Shown piece by piece: positions 24,852 to 33,720 of a stretch of DNA of 64,000 bases. Numbering within the stretch: the stretch's first letter is position 1; the number at the start of each line of letters is the position of its first letter. The DNA is from Streptomyces sp. HB132 (GTDB lineage Bacteria; Actinomycetota; Actinomycetes; Streptomycetales; Streptomycetaceae). The position numbers and the translations under genes were made by a program. Location: NCBI RefSeq assembly GCF_016909575.1, contig NZ_JAFBGA010000007.1, positions 124,001 through 188,000 on the forward strand. The letters are read 5' to 3'. The notes below the pieces were generated by a model, which worked only from the letters and a program-made list of their open reading frames with translations, had not been told where the DNA came from and did not search any database.

Positions 24852-26105
24852 GTGAAGATGCGCAAATTGGCCGGAGCCGTCGCGCTCGTTTCCTCCGTGG
24901 CGCTGAGCGGCTGCGGCCATCTTCCCGGCGCGGGCGCCGACACCAGGACGGTGACGGTGTGGCTGATGAAGGGCAGCGCCTCCCAGGACTTCCTCGACCG
25001 GTTCAAGGAGTCGTACGAGTCCGAGCACCCCTCGGTCGAACTCGACTTCGTCCTCCAGGAGTGGGGTGGAATCGGCCCCAAGGTGCTGAAGGTGCTCGAG
25101 GGCGACGACGCACCCGATGTCATCGAGGTCGGCAACACCCAGGTCGCCCAGTACGCCGAGAGCGGTGGGCTGCGCGATCTCACCCTCGAATCCCTTCGCG
25201 ACCTGGGCGGGGAGGACTGGCTGCCGGGGCTAGCGGAGCCGGGCAAGGTCGACGGCGGTCAGTACGGAATTCCCTGGTACGCGGCCAACCGCGTGGTGAT
25301 CTACAACAAGGACCTCTTCGCGCGGGCGGGCGTCACCGCACTCCCCAGGACGCGTGAGGAGTGGGTGGCCGTCACCGAGCGACTGAACGCGGACGGCCGC
25401 CAGGGCATCTACCTCGCCGGTCAGAACTGGTATGTCCTCGCGGGGTTCATCTGGGACGAGGGCGGTGAACTGGCCGAGGACAGAGGCGGCGAATGGGAAG
25501 GGTCCCTGGGCTCGCCCGCCGCCCTGCGGGGCATGGACTTCTACAAGACGCTCCAGGCACTCGGCAGCGGGCCCAGGGACGCCGACGAACAGTCGCCCCC
25601 GGAGACCGACGTGTTCGCCGGGGGCACGGTCGCCCAGATCATCTCCGTACCCGGCAGCGCCGCGCTCATCGAACAGCGGAGCCCCGAACTCAAGGGGAAG
25701 CTGGGATACTTCCCGATTCCCGGAAAGAGCGTGAAGAAGCCGGGTGCCGTCTTCACCGGAGGATCCGACCTGATCGTGCCCGAAGGCGCCGACCAGCGGG
25801 GCGAAGGCATCGAGGTCGTCAAGGCCCTCGCGGGGGAGAAGTGGCAGACGGAGCTCGCCCGCGCCATGAGCTACGTGCCCAACAAGCCCGCACTCGCGGG
25901 GGTCGTCGAGGGCCAGGAGGGAACCGCCGCCATGGCGGAAGGCGCCACCGAGGGCCGTGCCACTCCCAACTCGCCCCACTGGCCGGCCGTCGAAGCGGAC
26001 AACCCCATCAAGCCGTACATGACGGCGGTGCTGGAGGGTGGCGATCCGGCGGAGGAGGCGAAGAAGGCCTCCGACCGCATCACGTCCGGACTGATCACCG
26101 GCTGA
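24852..26105 (+). CDS. Family 1 extracellular sugar-binding lipoprotein (orphan)
   Basis: A 417-aa lipoprotein. The signal peptide ends in VALSGCGHL (lipobox LSGC). The mature part is an SBP_bac_1 fold: TVTVWLMKGS, FVLQEWGGIGPKVLKVLEGDDAPDVIEVG, GIPWYAANRVVIYNKDLFARAGV, and a late KLGYFPIPG and MSYVPNKPALAG. The GTG at 24852 has GGAAGG 10 bases upstream; ATG 24858 is an alternative. Such proteins feed oligosaccharides to CUT1 ABC permeases, but no permease gene is adjacent, so it must work with distant partners, as DasA-like proteins do with shared ATPase MsiK. A DasR-like operator in its promoter suggests N-acetylglucosamine or chito-oligosaccharide control; the ligand is inferred only. Confidence 0.88.
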   Translation: MKMRKLAGAVALVSSVALSGCGHLPGAGADTRTVTVWLMKGSASQDFLDRFKESYESEHPSVELDFVLQEWGGIGPKVLKVLEGDDAPDVIEVGNTQVAQYAESGGLRDLTLESLRDLGGEDWLPGLAEPGKVDGGQYGIPWYAANRVVIYNKDLFARAGVTALPRTREEWVAVTERLNADGRQGIYLAGQNWYVLAGFIWDEGGELAEDRGGEWEGSLGSPAALRGMDFYKTLQALGSGPRDADEQSPPETDVFAGGTVAQIISVPGSAALIEQRSPELKGKLGYFPIPGKSVKKPGAVFTGGSDLIVPEGADQRGEGIEVVKALAGEKWQTELARAMSYVPNKPALAGVVEGQEGTAAMAEGATEGRATPNSPHWPAVEADNPIKPYMTAVLEGGDPAEEAKKASDRITSGLITG

Positions 26106-26281
26106 CGAGAGCCGGGAGGAGCCGGCCGTCCCGCCAGCCGGGGATTCAGCCGTCGCACATCCCCCCGCTCCACAGCGGTCATGTCGAATCCAGCCGGTCA
26201 CGGAAGAAGTAGGGGAGCCGGACGTCGCACTCCCGCGACGGCCCGGCCCTCCGCCCGCCGACCACGTCCCCGGAGACATCC

Positions 26282-27085
26282 ATGACCGTGCTGCGCCTGT
26301 CTTCCCCCGCTCCCGTCGCCGTACCCGCGCCGCGACCCGCCGGCTCCCCCTCGGAGTACCGGGTGTCCCTCGCCACCTGCCAGGACGACGTACGTGCCGC
26401 CCAGCGCCTTCGCCATCTGGTCTTCGCAGGGGAGCTCGGCGCCCGGCTGGACAGCGCCGAACCCGGCCTGGACAGCGACGCCTTCGACGCGTTCTGTGAC
26501 CACCTGCTGGTGCGCGAGGCGGCCACCGGAGAGGTCGTCGCCACCTACCGGCTGCTGCCGCCCGAGGGGGCCAGGCTCGCCGGCGGCCTCTACGCGGAGA
26601 ACGAGTTCGACCTCGGGCGCCTCGGCCCGATCCGGGACGACCTCGTCGAGGTGGGGAGGTCCTGCGTCCATCCCGCCCACCGCGACGGCGCGGTCATCGC
26701 CCTGATCTGGGCCGGGCTCGCACGCTACATGGAGCGCACCGGCCACACCTGGCTGGCCGGCTGCTGCTCCGTACCCCTTGCCGACGGAGGGGCGCTGGCC
26801 GCCCGGAGCTGGGACACCGTACGGACCCACAACCTGGCGCCCGAGGAGTACTGGGTCACGCCCCACCGCCTCTGGGACACCACCGGCCACCCGGGCGGCG
26901 GCGCGGGCGGTCGCGCCGGACTGCCGCCGCTGCTCCGCGGCTATCTGCGCCTCGGCGCCTGGGTCTGCGGAGCCCCCGCCCACGACCCGGACTTCGGCGT
27001 CGCGGACTTCTACGTCCTGCTCTCGATGGACCGGACCGACCCGCGCTACCTGCGGCACTTCCTCTCTCTGGCGCCGCTGCGATGA
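26282..27085 (+). CDS. olsB: OlsB-like ornithine N-acyltransferase (GNAT)
   Basis: A 267-aa protein. From about residue 28 it reads YRVSLATCQDDVRAAQRLRHLVFAGELG, then FDAFCDHLLVREAATGEVVATYRLLPP, ENEFDLGRL and VEVGRSCVHPAHRDGAVIALIWAGLARYM, the conserved pattern of the ornithine-acyl-ACP N-acyltransferase (OlsB) branch of GNAT enzymes. The last part (FGVADFYVLLSMDRTDPRYLRHFL) is also typical. It should make lyso-ornithine lipid from ornithine and 3-hydroxyacyl-ACP. The next gene overlaps its stop by 4 bases (ATGA) and encodes the matching O-acyltransferase, so the two form the ornithine lipid pathway at the inner membrane. Confidence 0.88.
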   Translation: MTVLRLSSPAPVAVPAPRPAGSPSEYRVSLATCQDDVRAAQRLRHLVFAGELGARLDSAEPGLDSDAFDAFCDHLLVREAATGEVVATYRLLPPEGARLAGGLYAENEFDLGRLGPIRDDLVEVGRSCVHPAHRDGAVIALIWAGLARYMERTGHTWLAGCCSVPLADGGALAARSWDTVRTHNLAPEEYWVTPHRLWDTTGHPGGGAGGRAGLPPLLRGYLRLGAWVCGAPAHDPDFGVADFYVLLSMDRTDPRYLRHFLSLAPLR

Positions 27086-27921
27086 GCTCCTGGCTGCCCC
27101 TCGGCCCCTGCACCCCGGCTGCCTGTGCGCGTCATGAGGGCGTCAGGCGGGCGCCGCTGCCCGCCGTGGCCCTGCTCCTCGCCGGGTGCACGGTCGCCCT
27201 CCTCGGCGTGCTGTCCGTGCCCGCGGTGCTGCTCCTCGGGCCGTCACGGCGCGACCGGCTCACCCGCCGGTGGGCCCGCGCGGTGGTGCGGGCCTTCGGC
27301 GTACGCGTACGGGTCACCGGGTGCCCGGTGGACGGGCCGCGGCCACCGGCGGGCGAGCTCGTGGTCGCCAACCACGTCTCCTGGCTGGACATCCCGCTCG
27401 TGGCCGCCGTGCTTCCCGCCCGGATGGTCGCCAAGAGCGAGATACGCCACTGGCCGCTGCTCGGACCGCTCGCCGCCCTCGGCGGCACGCTGTTCATCGA
27501 GCGGGACCGGCTGCGGGCCCTGCCGCACGCGGTGCGGGCCGTCGCCGGGGCACTGGCCGCCGGATCACGGGTCGCGGTGTTCCCCCAGGGCAGCACCTGG
27601 TGCGGCCGGAGCGGCGGCGGCCGTTTCCGGCCCGCCGCCTTCCAGGCGGCGATCGACGCCGGCTCCGTCGTCCGCCCGGTCCGCATCAGCTACCGGACCA
27701 CGGAGACGAACGCGGCGGGGGCCACCGCGTTCGTCGGGGACGACCCCTTCGCCGCCTCTCTGTGGCGCGTGGTGACCGCCGCCGGACTCACCGCCGAGAT
27801 CCGGGTCCTGCCGCCGGTACCCGCGGACGGCGAGCCCGACCGGCGGACACTGGCGCGCGCGGCTCAGTCCGCCGTCGCCAGCGAAAGGGCGAACCTGCCC
27901 CCGGCATCCGTCCACCACTGA
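27082..27921 (+). CDS. olsA: OlsA-like 1-acyl-glycerol-3-phosphate / lyso-ornithine lipid acyltransferase
   Basis: A 279-aa PlsC-family protein with an N-terminal membrane segment (LPAVALLLAGCTVALLGVLSVPAVLLL). Acyltransferase motifs: NHVSWLD (HX4D, about 93-98), GGTLFIERDR, and FPQGSTWCGRSGG in place of the usual FPEGTRS. The Glu-to-Gln form with FPQGST is seen in OlsA-type members. It should acylate the hydroxyl of lyso-ornithine lipid. The start overlaps olsB (ATGA). Its last 58 bases overlap the 3' end of egtD on the other strand. An olsBA fusion is known in some bacteria; here they are separate but coupled. Confidence 0.86.
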   Translation: MSSWLPLGPCTPAACARHEGVRRAPLPAVALLLAGCTVALLGVLSVPAVLLLGPSRRDRLTRRWARAVVRAFGVRVRVTGCPVDGPRPPAGELVVANHVSWLDIPLVAAVLPARMVAKSEIRHWPLLGPLAALGGTLFIERDRLRALPHAVRAVAGALAAGSRVAVFPQGSTWCGRSGGGRFRPAAFQAAIDAGSVVRPVRISYRTTETNAAGATAFVGDDPFAASLWRVVTAAGLTAEIRVLPPVPADGEPDRRTLARAAQSAVASERANLPPASVHH

Positions 27922-28826
27922 TCCAGCCGCATCCCCGCCGCGGCCAGCTCGTCGCGCACCCGCTCCTCACGGAACTTCGCGGAGATCTCGGTACGCAGCT
28001 CCTCGCCCGCCTCGAACTGCACCACGAGGTCCAGCTCCCGGATCTTGACCGTCAGCGCCCGGCGGGCGCGCAACCGCATCTCCACCCACTCGTGGTCCGC
28101 GTCCCACAGGGCCACGTGGGCGAAGTCGTCGAGCGGGAAATCCGCCCCCAGCTCACGGTTCACCACCGCCAGCACGTTCTTGTTGAACGCGGCCGTCACC
28201 CCCGCCGCGTCGTCGTACGCACTCACCAGCGTCGCCTCGTCCTTGACCAGGTCCGTGCCGAGGAGCAGCCCGTCCCCGGGCTCGAGCCGCGCCCGTACGG
28301 ACCTCAGGAACTCGGCGCGCTCCTGGGGCAGCAGGTTGCCCAGCGTCCCGCCGAGGAACACCACCAGCCGCGGCCCGGGACTCCTGGGCAGCTCCAGGAC
28401 ATGGGTGAAGTCGGCGACGAGCGCGTGCACGGAGAGCCCCGGGCGCTCCGCGAGAAGTGCCTCGGCGGCGCCCGCAAGGGCACTCTCACTGACATCGACC
28501 GGCACGTACGTGTGCAGGTCGGGCAGCGCGTCCAGCAGGTGCCGCGTCTTCTCCGAGGAGCCCGAACCCAGCTCGATCAGAGTCCGGGCCCCGGACGCCG
28601 CGGCGATGTCGCCGGCACGGGCGATCAGGATCTCCCGTTCGGCACGCGTCGGGTAGTACTCGGCCAGCCGGGTGATCTCCTCGAAGAGGTCGCTGCCGCG
28701 CGCGTCGTAGAACCATTTGGGCGGCAGCGTCTTCGGCTGCCGCGTCAGGCCGCTGTGCACATCGGCGCGCAGCGCCGCGTCCGTCGCGTCCGCGGGCAGG
28801 GTGCGGGTCAGCAGGAAGGGACTCAC
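27864..28826 (-). CDS. egtD: L-histidine N-alpha-methyltransferase
   Basis: A 320-aa enzyme that trimethylates histidine to hercynine using SAM. Motifs: PPKWFYDARGSDLFEEITRLAEYYPTRAE (substrate region with YYPTR), LIELGSGSSEKTRHLL (SAM loop), YVPVDVSESAL, VVFLGGTLGNL and DLVKDEATLVSAYDD, and a late FNKNVLAVVNRELGADF. Length and motifs agree with mycobacterial EgtD. It is the last gene of egtABCD; its ATG overlaps the egtC stop (ATGA). Its 3' end overlaps olsA convergently by 58 bases. A nearby terminator was not seen inside this overlap. Confidence 0.95.
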   Translation of the reverse strand: MSPFLLTRTLPADATDAALRADVHSGLTRQPKTLPPKWFYDARGSDLFEEITRLAEYYPTRAEREILIARAGDIAAASGARTLIELGSGSSEKTRHLLDALPDLHTYVPVDVSESALAGAAEALLAERPGLSVHALVADFTHVLELPRSPGPRLVVFLGGTLGNLLPQERAEFLRSVRARLEPGDGLLLGTDLVKDEATLVSAYDDAAGVTAAFNKNVLAVVNRELGADFPLDDFAHVALWDADHEWVEMRLRARRALTVKIRELDLVVQFEAGEELRTEISAKFREERVRDELAAAGMRLDQWWTDAGGRFALSLATAD

Positions 28827-29578
28827 GCGGTGGGCTCCTTGAGCGGGGTCAGCAGGACATCAGTGCGCGTCGCGGCCAGCAGGGTGCGGTCGGGGACCTC
28901 ACACCAGTGCGGGTCGTCGTCGTAGGGTTCCGAGGCCACCACCGTGCGGCGGCCCGGTTCGTGGAGATACCAGAGGGAGTCGCCCCACGTGGTCGCCACG
29001 ATGGTGGAACCGTCGGTGACCAGCAGATTGAGACGTGAACCCGGTGCGGCGGCGCCGACGTCGAGAACCGTGTCGGCGACCGCCTGCGCTATCTCGTCGC
29101 CCTGCTCCGTCCGGTGGAGCACCAGCGCCCAGATCAGAGCCGAATCACTCCGCGCGGCCAGGGCGAGCAGCCGCTCGGGCGGTAGGCCCCCGGCCAGAGG
29201 CGCGAGGGAGCCGGGCCAGCCCCGCACCGCGCCGTTGTGGCTGAACAGCAGACACCCCTCGGCGAAGGGCGCTGCGGCGGCCTCTCCGTCCGCCCCGGCG
29301 AACGTCGCGTCACGGACCGCGGCGAGCAGCGCCGTGCTGCGAACCACGCGGGTCAGATCGGCGAAGGTCTCGTCGCCCCAGACCGGCCCGGAGCGGCGGT
29401 AGCGTCCGGGCACGCGGTCCCCCTCCGCGTACCAGCCGACCCCGAAGCCGTCGGCGTTGACCGTGCCGGACCGCTGGCGCCGGGGCTCCCAGGACTGGCG
29501 CACCAGCCCGTGAACGGGAGAGGTGAGCACCTCCCCCAGCGCCACGGAGGGCCCGAGATAAGCGATATGACGGCACAT
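28823..29578 (-). CDS. egtC: Gamma-glutamyl hercynylcysteine S-oxide amidohydrolase
   Basis: The 251-aa class II amidotransferase-like enzyme removes the gamma-glutamyl group. I start at ATG 29578 because it gives MCRHIAYLG, with Cys2 freed by Met removal as the N-terminal nucleophile; the GTG one codon earlier would place an extra residue before it. Motifs: SGTVNADGFGVGWYAEGDRVPGRYRRSGPVW, LLFSHNGAVRGWPG (the HNG with Asn) and RSDSALIWALVL. It overlaps egtB by 1 base (TGATG) and egtD by 4 bases, so the pathway genes are translated as a coupled set. Confidence 0.94.
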   Translation of the reverse strand: MCRHIAYLGPSVALGEVLTSPVHGLVRQSWEPRRQRSGTVNADGFGVGWYAEGDRVPGRYRRSGPVWGDETFADLTRVVRSTALLAAVRDATFAGADGEAAAAPFAEGCLLFSHNGAVRGWPGSLAPLAGGLPPERLLALAARSDSALIWALVLHRTEQGDEIAQAVADTVLDVGAAAPGSRLNLLVTDGSTIVATTWGDSLWYLHEPGRRTVVASEPYDDDPHWCEVPDRTLLAATRTDVLLTPLKEPTA

Positions 29579-30918
29579 CACGCATCCCTCGCCGTACGGA
29601 AACCGGAGAAGATCTGGCGCCGGACCGGGAGGTCCCAGTTGCGGAACGTGCCGCGGCAGGCGACCTGATCCACGGCGAACGAACCGCCGCGCAGCACCTT
29701 GTGCCCGGGGCCGAAGAACACCTCGGAGTACTCACGGTAAGGGAACGCCACGAAACCGGGGTAGGGCAGGAAATCGCTCGACGTCCACTCCCACACATCG
29801 CCGATCAGCTGGCCCGCGCCCGCCGCGGACCGCCCCGCCGCGTACGCACCGGCCGGGGCGGGCCGAAGATGGCGCTGGCCCAGATTGGCCCGCTCGGGCG
29901 TCGGATCCTCGTCGCCCCAGGGGTAGCGCATCGACCGCCCCGACGTGGGGTCGTGGCGGGCGGCCTTCTCCCACTCCGGCTCGGTCGGCAGGCGCCGGCC
30001 GGCCCAGCGGGCGTAGGCCTCCGCCTCGTACCAGCTGACGTGGAGCACCGGTTCGTCCGCCCGCACGGGCTCGGTGACCCCGAAGCGCCGGCGCAGCCAC
30101 TGCCCGGCGTCGCGGTGCCAGGACAGGGGCGCGGCCAGACGGTGTTCGCGGACCATCGCCCAGCCTTCGGGCGCCCACCAGCGTTCCTCGGTGTAGCCGC
30201 CGTCCTCGATGAAGCGAACGTAGGCACCGCACGTGACCGGGGCGGTGTCGATGTGGAACGCAGCCACCTCCCGCCGGTGCGCGGGGCGTTCGTTGTCCAG
30301 CGCCCAGGGCTCCGTGGAGGTCCCCATGGTGAAGGGGCCCCCGGGGACCAGCACCTCGGTGGGGAGCGTGACCGGGCCGACGGGTTCCGGCGGCTCCGGA
30401 GCGCTGAGCACCGCAGGACCCGAGCGGAGCTGATGGGTGATCAGCATCGTCTCGTCGTGCTGCTGTTCGTGCTGGGCGACCATGCCGAAGGCGAATCCCG
30501 CCCGTTCCAGGCGGCGGCCCCCGCCGTCCAGTGGAGCGCCGCCGAGGATGTCCAGGGCCCGGCCGCGCACGTCGGCGGCGTAAGCCCGTGCCTCCCCGGG
30601 GGGCAGCAGAGGGAGCGAGGGCCGGCTCGCCCGGGAGTGCTCGAAGGCGTCGTACAGTCCGTCGATCTCGGGACGGATCGCCTCGCGGCCCCCCACGGCC
30701 CGGAGCAGCCACAGCTCCTCCTGGTTGCCGATGTGCGCCAGGTCCCAGACCAGGGGCGACATCAACGGGGAGTGCTGCGCGGTGAGCTCGTGGTCGTCGA
30801 CGCAGTCGGTGAGCAGGGCGGTGCGCTCGCGCGCGGTGAGGAGTGCTGCCAGGGCGCGTTCGCGCAACGCCTCCGCGTCGAGTTCCTGGCCGGTGTGCGG
30901 TGCGGGAGTGCCAGTCAT
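29578..30918 (-). CDS. egtB: Hercynine oxygenase / sulfoxide synthase
   Basis: A 446-aa non-heme iron enzyme that joins hercynine to gamma-glutamylcysteine with O2. N-terminal DinB-like domain: HSPLMSPLVWDLAHIGNQEE gives the first iron His and GMVAQHEQQHDETML the HxxxH pair. C-terminal FGE-sulfatase domain from about 205: VLVPGGPFTMGTSTEPWALDNERPAHR, RRLPTEPEWEKAAR, GDVWEWTSSDFLPYPGF, KVLRGGSFAVDQVACRGTFRNWDLP, RRQIFSGFRTARD. Start chosen at ATG 30918, which overlaps the egtA stop (ATGA). A longer in-frame reading to 30978 lies inside egtA and is unlikely. Confidence 0.95.
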   Translation of the reverse strand: MTGTPAPHTGQELDAEALRERALAALLTARERTALLTDCVDDHELTAQHSPLMSPLVWDLAHIGNQEELWLLRAVGGREAIRPEIDGLYDAFEHSRASRPSLPLLPPGEARAYAADVRGRALDILGGAPLDGGGRRLERAGFAFGMVAQHEQQHDETMLITHQLRSGPAVLSAPEPPEPVGPVTLPTEVLVPGGPFTMGTSTEPWALDNERPAHRREVAAFHIDTAPVTCGAYVRFIEDGGYTEERWWAPEGWAMVREHRLAAPLSWHRDAGQWLRRRFGVTEPVRADEPVLHVSWYEAEAYARWAGRRLPTEPEWEKAARHDPTSGRSMRYPWGDEDPTPERANLGQRHLRPAPAGAYAAGRSAAGAGQLIGDVWEWTSSDFLPYPGFVAFPYREYSEVFFGPGHKVLRGGSFAVDQVACRGTFRNWDLPVRRQIFSGFRTARDA

Positions 30919-32213
30919 CGGAGCAAGCCCTTTCCGTACGGTGCCTGTGCCAAGTCGGGCAGGTCGTCGGCCGGACATCGGCCCCGGGCCACATAGCGCT
31001 CGTGGAAGGCGGCGACCGTCCCGATGACGTGATCACTCGCCCCGATCCTGGGCAGCGCCTCCAGCGCGGCCGTGAAGCAGGCCGCTGCCGCCGCCGCCAG
31101 CTCGGGATCGCTCAGCCCGTCACGGGCGGCCGCCGTCCAGAGCGGATTTCGGGGCGCACGCGACGGTCCCGCGGTCTCGGCCAGAGGTTTCACGGTGCGA
31201 TACACGGTCTCTGCCGCCTCCGGGTCGTCGAACAGCGCGGTGGTGACGGCCAGGGGCACCAGCCAGCCGTCGGTGCCGGACTGGGCGTCGATCATGCGCA
31301 GTTCCAGATGCCCTCTCGGGCGCACCGGGGGGAACAACGTCGTGAGGTGATAGTCCAGATCGGCCCGCACCGGCGGCCTCGGTCCGCCGCCGCGGATCCA
31401 GTCCCGAAACGGCAGACCGTCCGGAACGGCCCAGGGACCGTCGTCGTTCCGTACGCACATCACGGACGTCGCGAGCACATGGGTGGCCCAGGCGTCCCGC
31501 GGCGCGAGACGGCTCTGCGGCGCGAGTGACCTGGCCGGGTCGAGATGGGTCCAGAGCGCCTGCCGGGTCGATCGCCAGCCGGTGCGCCGCCCCTGCCTGA
31601 ACGGAGAGTTGGCGAACGCCGCCACCAGCACAGCGCCCAGCAGGCCGCCGAGCTGCCAGCGCCGCCCGTAGCCCAGCGGGCCCGGCTCCTCCTCGCCCGC
31701 GTCCAGGCAGACCTGCACGGAGGCGGAGGAACACATCATGGCGCGGCCGGCGGGACCCGACCGGTCGAGCGCGGCCTCCATCGCGTCGTACCGCGGCTCC
31801 TTGAGGAGGCGGCGGGGCGGATGCCAAGGGTCCACACCAAGGCCGGCCAGGGTCAGGCCGGCCCGCCCGAGAGTGTCGCGTACGGACGCGAGATCGGCGG
31901 ACATGGTGTCGACGCACTCCATGAGGGAGCTCGCGGGCCGGGAACTGAGCTCCAGCTGACCGCCGGGTTCGAAGGTCAGGGCGGCGTCCGGCGGGGCCGC
32001 GCGCACGGCGTCGGCCGCGGCGCGCAAGCGGTCGTGGGAGACAGCGGCCTCGGGATGTTCACGGTCGTGGATGAGCCATTCCAGCTCCACACCGACCGTC
32101 CGGGGCGGTCCCGTCTTGAAACATATGCCGCGGAGCAGATCCTCCGCCTCTTCCTCGCCGAGGGGCGCCGCGTCCACGGGCGGGCCGTGCCGGCCGAGAG
32201 TGTCCGGGGGCAT
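30915..32213 (-). CDS. egtA: Glutamate-cysteine ligase EgtA
   Basis: A 432-aa ATP-dependent ligase of the GCS2 type that makes gamma-glutamylcysteine for ergothioneine. Motifs: RTVGVELEWLIHD, LTFEPGGQLELSS, MMCSSASVQVCLDAG, and late RGHLELRMIDAQSG with the DDPEAAETVYRTV helix. AAGGAGG lies 6 bases before the ATG. It is the first gene of egtABCD on the minus strand, all joined by 1-4 base overlaps, so one promoter upstream of 32213 drives the pathway. egtE (C-S lyase) is absent here and must lie elsewhere, as is usual in Streptomyces. Confidence 0.95.
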   Translation of the reverse strand: MPPDTLGRHGPPVDAAPLGEEEAEDLLRGICFKTGPPRTVGVELEWLIHDREHPEAAVSHDRLRAAADAVRAAPPDAALTFEPGGQLELSSRPASSLMECVDTMSADLASVRDTLGRAGLTLAGLGVDPWHPPRRLLKEPRYDAMEAALDRSGPAGRAMMCSSASVQVCLDAGEEEPGPLGYGRRWQLGGLLGAVLVAAFANSPFRQGRRTGWRSTRQALWTHLDPARSLAPQSRLAPRDAWATHVLATSVMCVRNDDGPWAVPDGLPFRDWIRGGGPRPPVRADLDYHLTTLFPPVRPRGHLELRMIDAQSGTDGWLVPLAVTTALFDDPEAAETVYRTVKPLAETAGPSRAPRNPLWTAAARDGLSDPELAAAAAACFTAALEALPRIGASDHVIGTVAAFHERYVARGRCPADDLPDLAQAPYGKGLLR

Positions 32214-32360
32214 GCTGGGCCTCCTTATTCGGGTGCTTGCCTCCCACCCAAACCCTTACCGGGAGTTCGCACAAGGGTGCCCCTGCGCGACGAAAACCGG
32301 TTGCGTCCATGCCGCCGGGACGTCCAGCATGCCCCGTATGCACCACACGGGGGAGCGCCG

Positions 32361-33197
32361 ATGAGCGCACGACTGCGCGGCATCGCGAGAGAGACCGAGT
32401 CCATCGTCCTGGCCGGGCGCTACCGCACGCCCGAGGGGCGCGAGGTGTCCATCGAGCGGGCCGTGGCCACCGCGCTCCCCGGCACCCGTCTGTACGGCCC
32501 CGAGCCCGTGCCCGTCGCCGCCCTGGACACCGGCCGCACCCCGGTCGTCGAGGTGACGGACGAGACGAGCCTGCGGGCGGCACGCCGGCTGACGGGCGAG
32601 TCGGCGGCCAGGGTCGCCGTCCTCAACTACGCCTCCGCCCGCAATCCCGGCGGCGGCTATCTGAACGGAGCGCAGGCCCAGGAGGAGTCCCTGTGCCGTG
32701 GGTCCGCACTCCACTCCACGCTGCTGCGCGCCCCCGAGTTCTACGCGCACCACCGCGCCGAGCGCAGCGCCCTCTACACCGACCGGGTCATCCACTCACC
32801 GGGCGTGCCTGTCTTCCGCGACGACCGGGGCAGGCTGCTGGAATCCCCCCATGCCGTCGGGTTCCTCACCTCGCCCGCGCCCAACGCCGGTGTCATCCGC
32901 CGCCGGTACCCGGAACTGGTCCCTCGCATACCCGCCGCACTGGCGAGCCGCGCCGAACGGGTACTCGAGGTGGCGGCCGTGCGCGGGTACCGACGGCTGG
33001 TGCTGGGTGCCTGGGGCTGCGGCGTGTTCATGAACGACCCTGCCGACGTGGCCGGCGCGTTCCAGGCCCTGCTCACCGGCGGCGCGCGCTTTGCGGGCCA
33101 CTTCGAACAGATCGTCTTCGGTATTCCGGACCGCGATCCCGACTCGGCCGTCAGGGCCGCCTTCACCCGCGCGTTCGGCGGTCACCTCCAGCCGTAG
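32361..33197 (+). CDS. Bacterial-type poly(ADP-ribose) glycohydrolase (DUF2263 / TIGR02452)
   Basis: A 278-aa macrodomain-like protein. The diagnostic PARG signature GGG-X7-QEE is exact in NPGGGYLNGAQAQEESLCR, with the catalytic Glu pair. N-terminal part: RLRGIARETESIVLAGRYRTPEG; later VAVLNYASA, VIHSPGVPVFRDD and RLVLGAWGCGVFMNDPADVAGAF, all family features. It should cleave ADP-ribose polymers or protein-linked ADP-ribose. The start is the ATG at 32361, preceded by GGGGGAG. It is divergent from egtA (147-base gap), and its last 16 bases overlap the PemK/MazF-like gene on the other strand. Confidence 0.9.
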   Translation: MSARLRGIARETESIVLAGRYRTPEGREVSIERAVATALPGTRLYGPEPVPVAALDTGRTPVVEVTDETSLRAARRLTGESAARVAVLNYASARNPGGGYLNGAQAQEESLCRGSALHSTLLRAPEFYAHHRAERSALYTDRVIHSPGVPVFRDDRGRLLESPHAVGFLTSPAPNAGVIRRRYPELVPRIPAALASRAERVLEVAAVRGYRRLVLGAWGCGVFMNDPADVAGAFQALLTGGARFAGHFEQIVFGIPDRDPDSAVRAAFTRAFGGHLQP

Positions 33198-33649
33198 CGC
33201 TCCCGCAGCCGCCCCACGACCAGGTCGTACCTCACCCGGTCCAGCGCACAGGCCTCGCGCCGCATCCCGTCCTCGTGCACCCGCAGCACCCGGTCCAGAT
33301 CCACCCAGGACGGCCGTCCCGAGCTGTCCCACGGGCCCGCCCCCAGCGCGACCCACTCGTGGTCCCCCTCGTGCTGCTTGCTGGACAGCTGCACGGCCAG
33401 AAGAGTGCCTCTCTCCTCCCGGGCCACGACGAGAACCGGCCGGTCCTTGCCACGCCCGTCGCTCTCCTCGAACGGCACCCAGGTCCACACGATCTCGCCG
33501 GGGTCCGGATCGCCGTCCCGGTCGGGGGCGTACGACGTGCGGACGGGACCCACCTCGCGGGGTTCGGCCTCCGTGGTGGCGGCAGGGCCGCTGCGGCCGG
33601 GGAAGTCGGTCGTGCTGTCGCTGCTGTGATTGGTGTGCTGGAACGTCAT
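33182..33649 (-). CDS. PemK/MazF-like protein (type II toxin fold)
   Basis: A 155-aa protein. Residues 1-45 are polar and disordered (MTFQHTNHSSDSTTDFPG). From about 50 the MazF/PemK-type beta barrel is readable: GEIVWTWVPFEESDGRGKDRPVLVVAREERGTLLAVQLSSK, where G-x-I-v-W and K-x-R-P-V-L-V-V are the family marks, then WVALGAGPWDSSGRPSWVDLDRVLRVHEDGMRR and a C-terminal RLRERYGWR. No antitoxin gene is adjacent, so it may be a solitary housekeeping-like homologue and not an active addiction toxin. It overlaps the PARG gene tail-to-tail by 16 bases and is divergent from GH18 across 71 bases. Confidence 0.78.
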   Translation of the reverse strand: MTFQHTNHSSDSTTDFPGRSGPAATTEAEPREVGPVRTSYAPDRDGDPDPGEIVWTWVPFEESDGRGKDRPVLVVAREERGTLLAVQLSSKQHEGDHEWVALGAGPWDSSGRPSWVDLDRVLRVHEDGMRREACALDRVRYDLVVGRLRERYGWR

Positions 33650-33720
33650 CGCAACACCGTAGAACCTGTACGGCCCAGTTCGTGGAGCGGGTCGGGGAAA
33701 CGGGCCGCAGGCTCGACCTC

